DNA of 7,035 nucleotides from Comamonadaceae bacterium (GCA_947371775.1 CANBQX010000100.1:1-7035), one strand, 5' to 3'. Positions 1-5,699 are shown, counted from the stretch's first letter. A program made the numbers and translations. The notes: generated from the sequence alone by a model not told the origin.

Positions 1-704
1 TCGGTCTTGAGTGCGCGGATGCAGGGGCTGGACTTGGTATTGAGCATCCAGGTGCCGGTAATGGCGGCGTCCACAATCGCTTGCTTGTAATGGCTGTGCA
101 CCGGGCTCTCGGCGCTGGCCACAAAGCGGGTGCCCATCTGGATGGCTTCTGCGCCCAAGGCGAAGGCTGCCGCCATGCCCCGGCCGTCCACAATGCCACC
201 CGCTGCGATCAGTGGCACGTCCACTTTCTCGCGGATGGCTTGCAGCAGCACCATGGTACTCACCTCTTCCGGATTTTTGAAACCGCCGCCCTCGCCGCCT
301 TCCACCACCAGACCATCCACCCCGGCATCCACGCACTTGAGCGCTGCGTCGAGCGTGGGTACGGCGTGGTAGACCACGATGCCCGCCGCCTTCAGCGGGG
401 CAATGAACTTGGCCGGGCTGCCCGCAGACGTCGTGACAAAGCGAATGCCCGATTCACAGACGAAGCGCAGCATGGCGTCGTCTTTCAAAAAGCGGATGGG
501 CAGGTTCACGCCGAAGGGCAATCCGCGCTCGACCATGGTGCGGATTTCACGCTGGCAGTTGTCGGTCTCACCGGAGGAGGTTTCAATAATGCCAAGCCCA
601 CCGGCCCGCGACACGGCACTGGCCAGTGTGCTGCGGGCGATCCAGCCCATAGGGGCTTGAACAATCGGAAAGCGTGCGCCGGTGTGGGCGAGGAATCGGT
701 TCAT
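1..704 (-). CDS. Nitronate monooxygenase / 2-nitropropane dioxygenase family FMN enzyme (partial, 3' end outside window)
   Basis: The reading frame is open from an ATG at 704 to the left edge, giving 234 codons; family members are usually about 310-360 aa, so the C-terminus is missing. It is a TIM-barrel flavoprotein of the NPD family, which includes nitronate monooxygenases (oxidising alkyl nitronates to carbonyl compounds) and the enoyl-ACP reductase FabK. Visible family signatures are QAPMGW (residues 16-21, FMN-side N-terminal strand), SRAGGLGII (32-40), VVEGGEGGGF (133-142, active-site loop) and AAGGI...GAEAIQMGTRF (167-194, FMN phosphate binding). The position usually held by the catalytic His in EAGGH-type loops is Phe142 here, so the substrate may not be a nitronate. 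No clear Shine-Dalgarno precedes the ATG. It is soluble and cytoplasmic, with no signal peptide. Family is secure; exact reaction is not. Confidence 0.9.
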   Translation of the reverse strand, partial: MNRFLAHTGARFPIVQAPMGWIARSTLASAVSRAGGLGIIETSSGETDNCQREIRTMVERGLPFGVNLPIRFLKDDAMLRFVCESGIRFVTTSAGSPAKFIAPLKAAGIVVYHAVPTLDAALKCVDAGVDGLVVEGGEGGGFKNPEEVSTMVLLQAIREKVDVPLIAAGGIVDGRGMAAAFALGAEAIQMGTRFVASAESPVHSHYKQAIVDAAITGTWMLNTKSSPCIRALKT

Positions 705-719
705 GGTGTGTGTTTGGGT

Positions 720-923
720 TCAGGCACGCACGTCAACGTGGTGGCCTTTGTCTTTAGGGGGCGCGGATGCGCGCGTCTGGTTCACCATCGCCACGGAGGA
801 GCTGGGCGCATGGCGCGCTGCTTCATGGGGCCGGTTTTGCTGGCGCATTTCCAGCGTTCGCTGGGTGTCTATGCGTTGCGGCTGGGGCGCTGGGGACGAA
901 CCTCGGACAGCGGAAATTCCCAT
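720..923 (-). CDS. Possible small hypothetical protein, 67 aa
   Basis: This ORF runs from an ATG at 923 to a TGA at 720-722, ending 15 bp upstream of the nitronate monooxygenase ATG and on the same strand. It is preceded by a good GGAG six bases before the ATG, which is why I chose this start rather than the in-frame ATG at 959, which has only a weak ribosome site. The product is polar and rich in Pro, Gln, Arg and Ala, with no membrane segment and no domain I recognise; it looks disordered. Codon use is compatible with the neighbours. It could be a leader ORF of the downstream enzyme, a real small protein, or chance. It fills most of an otherwise gene-free stretch of 327 bp. Confidence 0.35.
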   Translation of the reverse strand: MGISAVRGSSPAPQPQRIDTQRTLEMRQQNRPHEAARHAPSSSVAMVNQTRASAPPKDKGHHVDVRA

Positions 924-940
924 GAAAGTCTCCAGAAAGT

Positions 941-1010
941 GGGCTTTGAGTGTAATCATTTGACCCGTGCTTGACCTTCGCGGCACCGCAAACTGGGGCT
1001 TTGGGTGTAA
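941..1010. repeat. Near-perfect 15-bp direct repeat, two copies 55 bp apart
   Basis: GGGCTTTGAGTGTAA at 941-955 recurs as GGGCTTTGGGTGTAA at 996-1010, with 14 of 15 bases identical. Both copies lie in the region between the divergent minus-strand enzyme unit and the plus-strand J-protein operon. The first copy is 18 bp upstream of the small-ORF start at 923; the second ends 21 bp before the J-protein ATG. Paired sites facing two divergent units are typical of an operator, but a local duplication or chance cannot be excluded. Confidence 0.5.
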
Positions 1011-1017
1011 ACGCGGC

Positions 1018-1031
1018 GACAATAGAGGGCT
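1018..1031 (+). promoter_or_regulatory. Possible -10 box and weak SD immediately before the J-protein gene
   Basis: GACAAT at 1018-1023 matches four of six positions of the sigma-70 -10 consensus and lies 8 bp before the ATG at 1032. If it is used, transcription would start at or very near the ATG, giving a leaderless or nearly leaderless mRNA. The AGAGGG at 1024-1029 resembles a Shine-Dalgarno but is only 2 bases from the ATG, closer than optimal. I see no good -35 hexamer at 16-18 bp. Confidence 0.25.
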
Positions 1032-1316
1032 ATGACGGACCACTACAGCGCACTGGGCGTACCCAGCAGTGCCAGCACTGCCGACATCAAAACCGCGTTC
1101 CGGCGCTTGGCGGCCCACTACCATCCCGACCGCAATGCCAGCCCGGACGCTCCGGCACGCTTTCGCTTGGTTCAGACGGCCTATGAAGTGCTGTCGGATG
1201 ACGCCAAACGCCAGGCCTACGACGACAACCGCCGCCGCAATCTGCTGGACGACCCCCTGCAAACCGCGCGTGACATCTGGGGCAGCTACCTGTCACGGAT
1301 CACGCAAACCCCTTGA
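1032..1316 (+). CDS. Minimal J-domain protein (class C DnaJ-like Hsp70 co-chaperone), 94 aa
   Basis: The first about 66 residues form a complete J domain: DHYSALGV (3-10) starts helix I, KTAFRRLAAHY (20-30) is the basic helix II that contacts DnaK, HPD is at 31-33, and the QTAYEVLSDDAKRQAYD segment is helix III. J domains stimulate ATP hydrolysis by Hsp70 (DnaK). Only about 28 further residues follow, Arg-rich then with a short amphipathic stretch ending in SRITQTP. There is no Gly/Phe linker, zinc-finger region or C-terminal client-binding domain. It therefore belongs to the class C (type III) J proteins, whose client is normally set by a partner or by location. It is the first gene of a tight four-gene plus-strand run; the next gene begins 10 bp after its TGA. 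The three following unknown proteins are candidate partners or clients, by inference. Confidence 0.92.
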   Translation: MTDHYSALGVPSSASTADIKTAFRRLAAHYHPDRNASPDAPARFRLVQTAYEVLSDDAKRQAYDDNRRRNLLDDPLQTARDIWGSYLSRITQTP

Positions 1317-1326
1317 GATCCCTGTA

Positions 1327-1863
1327 ATGCGAACCTCTGCTTTTTTTGGCCAGCTGCGCTCGGCCTATGCCTCTGAAATCGACGACATGACCTTCGACTC
1401 CGAAGGCAAAAACGTGCTCAATCAGCGCCTGGCGCAGCGCCGCAAAGAACTTGGCTTTCTGCGCCAGATGATGGAACTGAGCCCGGAGATGGTGTCTGTT
1501 GTCTTCCACCAGGGCTTCCGGTTCAAGAACCCCGCGCTGATCGAACACCTGCTCACCCTCGAGTCTGATGAATTTCCGGATTGGGACACCTTGTCAGACG
1601 CGGTTGTGCTGGAACCCTGGGCCCGCCAGTTGGCCGATGAATTGTGCAAAGAGCCCATGGGCGAGTGGCTGTTGACCGTGGCCGCCGGCTTGGAGTACCT
1701 GTTTGCCAAACCAGACCGCGCCGCCGCGCACGACGACAGCGGCGATGAGGACGAGGACAAGGACCGCCACGAGGGCGAGGACGAGGAAGAAAAAGCGGCC
1801 CGCGAACGCGAAGAAGCGGGCCAGGATTGGATGGTGGAACAAGGCTTTGACCGCAAAGAGTGA
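1327..1863 (+). CDS. Uncharacterised protein with acidic C-terminal tail, 178 aa
   Basis: I do not recognise a named family. I chose the ATG at 1327, 10 bp after the J-protein stop. Longer in-frame starts would run through the J-protein gene. A weak GAGA is at 1315-1318. Residues 1-132 look folded and mainly alpha-helical: a charged N-terminal helix (about 28-50, with RLAQRRKELGFLRQMMEL), then hydrophobic/Trp-containing segments (EFPDWDTL 82-89, EPWARQLADELC 96-107, GEWLLTVAAGLEYLF 112-126). Residues 136-163 are a low-complexity acidic run of Asp/Glu with some Lys/Arg. The protein ends GQDWMVEQGFDRKE. There is no signal peptide or transmembrane helix, so it is cytoplasmic. Acidic tails of this type occur in chaperones and in proteins binding basic partners, but no function follows from that alone. 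Its place directly behind a J-protein gene suggests a joint role. Confidence 0.85.
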   Translation: MRTSAFFGQLRSAYASEIDDMTFDSEGKNVLNQRLAQRRKELGFLRQMMELSPEMVSVVFHQGFRFKNPALIEHLLTLESDEFPDWDTLSDAVVLEPWARQLADELCKEPMGEWLLTVAAGLEYLFAKPDRAAAHDDSGDEDEDKDRHEGEDEEEKAAREREEAGQDWMVEQGFDRKE

Positions 1864-1898
1864 AGCGCAAGCTAGGCACCTATAAACCCCGTCAACAC

Positions 1899-1907
1899 CA
1901 AGGAAAA
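1899..1907 (+). promoter_or_regulatory. Strong ribosome binding site for the 251-aa protein gene
   Basis: AAGGA at 1900-1904 lies seven bases before the ATG at 1912 and is the clearest Shine-Dalgarno in the plus-strand run. It fixes the start of the 251-aa gene and suggests that gene is translated independently of the upstream ones. Confidence 0.65.
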
Positions 1908-1911
1908 CCCC

Positions 1912-2667
1912 ATGAACCATCTGGCCCTGATCACCAAAACCCAAGCACTGATTGCCGCAGGCGACATTGTGGGCGCCGAGTCTGCTCTGGTTGAACTGGC
2001 CGACGCCGAGGGCGATGGTGCCCTGTTGGTGGTGCTGGAGCAACTGCCTGCCAAAGACATCCTGGCCGTGATGCGGGAATACGACGACTCCAAAGAATCG
2101 GTCATCAACCTGCTGGTCACGCCCGAGCAATTTGCACGGGCGGTGGTGATTGAGAAGCAGTACAAAGACCTGAGCCGCACCCATTTGCGCGGCATGGTGA
2201 ACTCAGTGATCTTCCGCCCCGACGGCGACCCGGTGGCATTTTTGACGGCGATTGGCGATTTAGAGGGCGGCAGCGAGGCGCTGGCCGACTACTTTGCCGA
2301 GCGCTGGAGCCGGGTCGAAGCCTTTGCCCGCACCGGCCACTTTGACACCGTTGAAGACGATGGCGAGATGCTGACCGAGGCTGATTTGTACGCCAACGCC
2401 TACGCCAAGCCGCGCTTGGACGAAGAAGAAGTCGCCGACCAGGACTGGATGCAAATGGCCTTCACCCTGCGCTACGAATTGCCCGACCTGTTTATTGAAA
2501 TGTTGCTGGTGCTGCGTGCCAAAGCGCGCGCCCACGATCTGGGCCTGGGCGAAGAGCAAGAGCTGGAAGCCGATGACGGCAAGGTAGAAACCGGCGACAC
2601 CGACCGCGGCAAAGCGACGCCTGCCGCCCGCGACGGCCTGGACGCCGACGAAGAGTCCGCGATTTAA
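1912..2667 (+). CDS. Uncharacterised acidic protein, 251 aa (possibly distant DUF6178-like)
   Basis: The start is fixed by a good AAGGA seven bases upstream and lies 48 bp after the previous stop. I cannot name the product with confidence. Residues 1-140 look like a helical repeat fold. The segment LEQLPAKDILAVMREYDDSKESVINLL followed by TPEQF (residues 42-74) and the later HFDTVEDD (143-150) have the rhythm I associate with DUF6178-type proteins, where an 'LP..D' helix is followed by a 'TPEQ' helix. This is memory-based resemblance, not an alignment. Residues 168-180 hold an acidic run ending DQDWM. Residues 184-207 form an aliphatic helix pair (YELPDLFIEMLLVLRAKARA) that may be an interaction surface. 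The last about 40 residues are acidic and low-complexity. It shows no signal peptide and no convincing membrane span. The next gene starts 3 bp after the stop, so the two are probably made together. Confidence 0.85.
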   Translation: MNHLALITKTQALIAAGDIVGAESALVELADAEGDGALLVVLEQLPAKDILAVMREYDDSKESVINLLVTPEQFARAVVIEKQYKDLSRTHLRGMVNSVIFRPDGDPVAFLTAIGDLEGGSEALADYFAERWSRVEAFARTGHFDTVEDDGEMLTEADLYANAYAKPRLDEEEVADQDWMQMAFTLRYELPDLFIEMLLVLRAKARAHDLGLGEEQELEADDGKVETGDTDRGKATPAARDGLDADEESAI

Positions 2668-2670
2668 AAC

Positions 2671-3900
2671 ATGGCTTCCAAAGCACAGTCCTCTGCAAGC
2701 GGCATGGCGCTGTTCGATGAGCGGCCGTTTTTTGAAAAAGCACTGTCCTATGGCATGCAGCATGGGCTGATCGACGCCGACAAATTGGAAAGCATCCGCG
2801 CCGATGCCCCCAAAGGCATGGTGCAAATCGCCCGCTACTTCGGCAGCGAATTTCTGCGCCCCGAGCTGGAAAAAGCCAAAGACCGGCTCATCAGCTTGAT
2901 CAGCCTGAGTCTGCAACACACCAGCGGCGGCGATGTGCACACTGCGGCACAGTTGCTGCGAGACCACTCCTTGCTCTCACGCTCCAAGGCGGGCTCCGAC
3001 CTGCTCAAGGCCTTGATCGTGATGCCGCAGAACACCCATTTCGGCATGTCCGAGGCGCGCAGCTTTGCCGATGAACACATTCCCTTGCTGGAGCGCTGGA
3101 GCCTGAAAAGCTACGCCGACTACCAGTGGGAGTACGCCAAGCGCAAACAGGTGGCCGACATTGTTGACGCGGCGATCTGGTGCGCCGCGAAATACGACTT
3201 AGACGTTGATACTTTGCACGAAGAAGGCAAGGACGCTGAAGCGGTCGTGCGCACCGCCCTGCTGTTGGGCCTGACCCGGCGCACGGACATGCCCGACTGG
3301 CCCACCTTCAACCAGCTCATCATTGCGCTGCGCAAAAAATACGCGGCCAGCGGCCAATTGCCCTCGCTGTCTATCCCCAAGGGCCTGCCATCTGAGTGGC
3401 ATGCGGCGGTACAGACGCTGCTGCAATCGGTGCTGGCCGACTGGCCGCGCATCATGGACAGCGCGGCCAAGCCGAAAAAGCTGTTCGACCAAACGCCGGC
3501 GTTTTTAGGTCGCTATTTCTGGCTGGACGATGGCCTGGCCGAGGTAGACGAGTACGAGCGCAGTGTGTCGGCGACCTGGGCCAAAACGACGGGTGGCCAC
3601 GAAGACGAAGGCTCGCTGCTCACGCTGCTCCTGTGCGTGGCTGCAGGCAGTGCGCCCAAAACGCTGCTGACCGAAAAGGCCGCCGCGACCCTGATACGAA
3701 AAATTCGCAAGTCGGGGCTGGATGGCCAGGCCGCCACCACCTTTGTGCAGACCCATGCCCCAGTGCAGTTTCAGGCGGACTATGTGGAGATGTGGCAGTC
3801 ATTTCTCGAAGACGCCCTGCCCACTTTGCGCAGCGACGCCGACTACGCCTTGCATGACGCACTAGCCCTGTTGCGGCGCGAGTGCAACATCAGCAGCTGA
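2671..3900 (+). CDS. Uncharacterised helical protein, 409 aa
   Basis: The ATG is 3 bp after the TAA of the preceding gene and has no clear Shine-Dalgarno, so translation is probably coupled to it. I do not recognise a family. The sequence reads as all-alpha: helices at about 34-60, 62-83 (PELEKAKDRLISLISLSLQ), 91-120, 134-175, 188-225, 243-266, 316-350 and 373-405. There is one basic/Pro-rich turn near 262-276 (SAAKPKKLFDQTPAF) and an aromatic stretch RYFWLDDGLAEVDEYER (281-297). Only three Cys are present (171, 322, 405) and none form a metal motif. No signal peptide, transmembrane span, Walker motif or known catalytic motif is visible. A scaffold or HEAT-like adaptor is possible but unproven. 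It is the last gene of the run starting with the J protein, and it converges with the MOSC gene 28 bp further on. Confidence 0.88.
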   Translation: MASKAQSSASGMALFDERPFFEKALSYGMQHGLIDADKLESIRADAPKGMVQIARYFGSEFLRPELEKAKDRLISLISLSLQHTSGGDVHTAAQLLRDHSLLSRSKAGSDLLKALIVMPQNTHFGMSEARSFADEHIPLLERWSLKSYADYQWEYAKRKQVADIVDAAIWCAAKYDLDVDTLHEEGKDAEAVVRTALLLGLTRRTDMPDWPTFNQLIIALRKKYAASGQLPSLSIPKGLPSEWHAAVQTLLQSVLADWPRIMDSAAKPKKLFDQTPAFLGRYFWLDDGLAEVDEYERSVSATWAKTTGGHEDEGSLLTLLLCVAAGSAPKTLLTEKAAATLIRKIRKSGLDGQAATTFVQTHAPVQFQADYVEMWQSFLEDALPTLRSDADYALHDALALLRRECNISS

Positions 3901-3923
3901 CGCTCCTCAGGCCGCGAGGCTGT

Positions 3924-3941
3924 GCACCTCAACGCAGGTGC
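3924..3941. terminator. Possible hairpin between the convergent 409-aa and MOSC genes
   Basis: GCACCT (3924-3929), a 6-base loop and AGGTGC (3936-3941) form a perfect 6-bp stem that covers the MOSC stop codon (TGA on the minus strand at 3929-3931) and lies 23 bp after the plus-strand stop at 3900. There is no U tract on either side, so it is not a classic intrinsic terminator; it could stabilise the 3' ends of both messages. Confidence 0.3.
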
Positions 3942-4510
3942 TTGAAGAGCTTGGCCTGGAAGCGCTCTGGAATGCTGGCGCGTCGCGGACCCGGCACCAA
4001 GGTGCCCCGCTCCCCCGCCTCCACGGTGCCGGCCTGGTCCACCGCCAGATAAAAGCCGCAATAGCCCGTCTGCGCCATCAGCTTGGACGCCTGGTTAAAA
4101 CCCATGGATGCATTGAACTTGAAACAGGGTTCGCGCGGCTGGGTGACGCGCAAGGTGACATTGGCAAATTGCAGCACATCACCCACCCACACATCGGTCT
4201 CCAACAGGCCTTGCAAGGTCAGGTTTTCGCCCAGCGCGCCCGGCAAGAGCGCGTCGTCAATGCCACCCACACCGGCGTCTTGCCGCTGGCTGCGCCAATA
4301 GCCGTAGTGCTCGCTGGGATAGGCGTAGACGGCTTTTTCGAGGCCCCCGTGGACCGACAAATCGGCCTGCTCGTCGACCTTCAGCCCCAGCGCACCCACG
4401 TGCACCGACCCGGCCACCGCAGTTTTGAACATGGCAGACGCAATCAGGCGGTCATTGATCATGACCCGCCGCGCCTTGGCCGCTTGCACGCCGATCACTG
4501 TGAATTGCAT
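3929..4510 (-). CDS. MOSC-domain protein, YiiM-like, 193 aa
   Basis: MOSC domains bind a sulfur-carrying molybdenum cofactor. The E. coli relatives YiiM and YcbX use it to reduce N-hydroxylated bases such as 6-N-hydroxylaminopurine. Here the YiiM hallmarks are all present: HGGLEKAVYAYPSEHY (54-69), PGALGENLT (90-98), GDVLQFANVTLRVTQPREPCF (110-130) with the conserved Cys129 expected to ligate molybdenum, and a C-terminal region with FYLAV and PGP. The length is slightly below the about 220 aa of YiiM. I chose the ATG at 4510 because AGGAG lies seven bases upstream; the frame extends ten codons further, but that part would overlap the upstream gene. That SD overlaps the TAG stop of the exonuclease gene, so the two form a coupled operon. 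Cytoplasmic, no signal peptide. Confidence 0.92.
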   Translation of the reverse strand: MQFTVIGVQAAKARRVMINDRLIASAMFKTAVAGSVHVGALGLKVDEQADLSVHGGLEKAVYAYPSEHYGYWRSQRQDAGVGGIDDALLPGALGENLTLQGLLETDVWVGDVLQFANVTLRVTQPREPCFKFNASMGFNQASKLMAQTGYCGFYLAVDQAGTVEAGERGTLVPGPRRASIPERFQAKLFKHLR

Positions 4511-4517
4511 GGCCAGG

Positions 4518-4523
4518 CTCCTA
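4518..4523 (-). promoter_or_regulatory. Ribosome binding site of the MOSC gene overlapping the exonuclease stop codon
   Basis: Read on the minus strand, TAGGAG contains the exonuclease stop codon TAG and, sharing its last two bases, the AGGAG Shine-Dalgarno of the MOSC gene, seven bases before its ATG. Ribosomes finishing the exonuclease would therefore stop on the MOSC initiation site, and this also decides the MOSC start. Confidence 0.7.
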
Positions 4524-5582
4524 GAGCGCACGCGGCGCAAGGGTGCCTGTTCGGGCGGCGTATTTGCTCAGGGCATCCACCTTTTCCACCATCACAGTGG
4601 CATTGCGCGCGCCATAGACCTTGGCTTGGAGCCAAGCGCACTCCGCTTCCAGCGCCGCTTCGTCGGCCAGGCGGGTGTGCCAGACGCGCTGGTCCGCGTT
4701 CCAGCGGTAGGCGCGGGCTTTGAGCAGGTCTTTGGCCTCAAAGGGCGCGCCCGTGGCCTGCAGGCGGAAAAAGGGAGTTTGGGCTGCCTTTAACAGCGTG
4801 GACATGGCCGTGGTGTTCGGTTCGTTGGGCAAGGGAGCGACCAGCACCGCCAGCAGCGCGTGGCAATCCATCTCGGCGCGGTGCGCGTCGTAAAACAGGC
4901 CCAAGGCCTGGGCCAGCGCCTCGAGTTTGCTGGAGGTACGCCCCTGCGCCTTCCAGTCCAGATCGGCAAACGAGCAGGCCCAGGCATAGTGGCGAAACAA
5001 AGGCATGCGCGCCTCGCAAAACGGCCGGTCAAAGCCCGCGTTATGGGCAATCACCACGTCCACACCGTCCATCAAAGCCGCGATGCGCGCCTCATCCAAT
5101 CGCTTGCCCGACACATCGGCGTCGGTGATACCCGTAATTTCGCGCGCTTCCTTCGGGATAGGCATGCCGGGGTCTTCCAGCTCGTCAAACACCTGCACCG
5201 GGCCCACGGGTATGCCGGTGGCGCGGTCCACGTCTACACGCAGCAGCGCCATTTCAATGATCTTGTCTTTGGAAGCGTCCAAGCCCGTGGTCTCGGTGTC
5301 GAGCACCACCACGCGAACGACATCGCTGCTGTGCGCAGCGGGCCACTCCAGTCGCGGCTGCAGGCGGCGCAGCACCCGGTAATCAGGGTGTGCGTCCAGT
5401 GCCAGGGCACTGGCTTCGATGTCCGTGCCCGCCGCCGCTGAAGGCGCTGGAGCCACCACCGGTGCAGGATTCGCCTTGGCCTTGGCCTTGGCTTGGGGCT
5501 TGCGGGCTTTGGGCGGGGGAAGCGGCTTGGGCAGCTCCGGAAAAAGCTCGGCATTGGAGAATTCAAATTTCAAAGCAGCCAC
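4521..5582 (-). CDS. DEDDh-type 3'-5' exonuclease (DnaQ-like) with N-terminal linker and C-terminal Trp module, 353 aa
   Basis: The enzyme removes nucleotides from the 3' end of DNA or RNA using two metal ions. All DEDDh motifs are present: ExoI DTETTG with D95 and E97, ExoII HNAGFDRPF with D185, ExoIII H234...D239. Residues 1-85 are not catalytic: a Pro/Lys/Ala-rich disordered linker (about 17-52, with K-A repeats at 30-37) that may tether the domain. After the core (about 90-250), residues 283-325 form a second small module (KDLLKARAYRWNADQRVW, with alternating Tyr/Trp) that looks like a separate nucleic-acid- or protein-binding piece. The start is a GTG at 5582, the first possible start after an in-frame TGA 18 bases upstream; no Shine-Dalgarno is visible, and an in-frame TTG at 5573 is an alternative. 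It differs from replicative DnaQ by the extra N- and C-terminal parts, so I do not call it the Pol III proofreading subunit. Confidence 0.92.
   Translation of the reverse strand: MAALKFEFSNAELFPELPKPLPPPKARKPQAKAKAKANPAPVVAPAPSAAAGTDIEASALALDAHPDYRVLRRLQPRLEWPAAHSSDVVRVVVLDTETTGLDASKDKIIEMALLRVDVDRATGIPVGPVQVFDELEDPGMPIPKEAREITGITDADVSGKRLDEARIAALMDGVDVVIAHNAGFDRPFCEARMPLFRHYAWACSFADLDWKAQGRTSSKLEALAQALGLFYDAHRAEMDCHALLAVLVAPLPNEPNTTAMSTLLKAAQTPFFRLQATGAPFEAKDLLKARAYRWNADQRVWHTRLADEAALEAECAWLQAKVYGARNATVMVEKVDALSKYAARTGTLAPRAL
5474..5496. repeat. Short tandem hexanucleotide repeat inside the exonuclease linker
   Basis: CCTTGG is repeated three times in a row with a partial fourth unit (CTTGG), encoding alternating Lys-Ala in the linker (residues about 30-37). 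A gain or loss of one unit keeps the frame, so the linker length can vary between strains. No functional role is implied. Confidence 0.6.
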
Positions 5583-5699
5583 CTGGGAAACGGTCGGTCA
5601 ATCAAGGCAGGCCCATGCCCGCCCTCTGGAGCACGGATTATTGCCTCTATCATCGCCCGCATCCGGCACATCCCCTCACCTTTCACCCACCCCTGATCT
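5583..5699. promoter_or_regulatory. Divergent promoter region between exonuclease and CaiB-like genes
   Basis: The 117 bp between two divergent starts must hold both promoters. An AT-richer core at 5636-5653 has a TATCAT (5648-5653, 5 of 6 consensus -10 matches) for the plus strand and an AATAAT (read on the minus strand from 5642-5637) for the other. Neither has a good -35 hexamer at standard spacing. No Shine-Dalgarno precedes either start. Confidence 0.35.

Noticed and set aside
81..974. 297-aa plus-strand open frame opposite the nitronate monooxygenase gene
   Set aside because: It is antisense to a frame with clear FMN-enzyme motifs; its His/Gly/Ala-rich translation is the usual by-product of high GC.
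1735..1833. Acidic run of the 178-aa gene as a frameshift or assembly error
   Set aside because: The frame stays open through it to a stop, and a matching acid-then-QDWM layout occurs in the next gene, so a true acidic tail is simpler.
1881..1886. TATAAA as a promoter for the 251-aa gene
   Set aside because: A TTGACC at 1847-1852 is 28 bp away, too far for a -35; no suitable partner at 16-18 bp.
1594..2184. 196-aa minus-strand open frame
   Set aside because: It lies opposite the 178- and 251-aa genes, has no domain, and its Phe/Val-rich part is the complement of the Asp/Glu codon run.
2260..2967. 235-aa minus-strand open frame
   Set aside because: It crosses the junction of two plus-strand genes and reads as a His/Phe/Gly-rich antisense shadow.
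3905..3919. Second stem (CCTC/GAGG) after the 409-aa gene
   Set aside because: Only 4 bp with a 7-base loop and no T-tract; too weak to call.
3938..4723. 261-aa plus-strand open frame
   Set aside because: It is antisense to both the MOSC and exonuclease genes, each supported by strong motifs.
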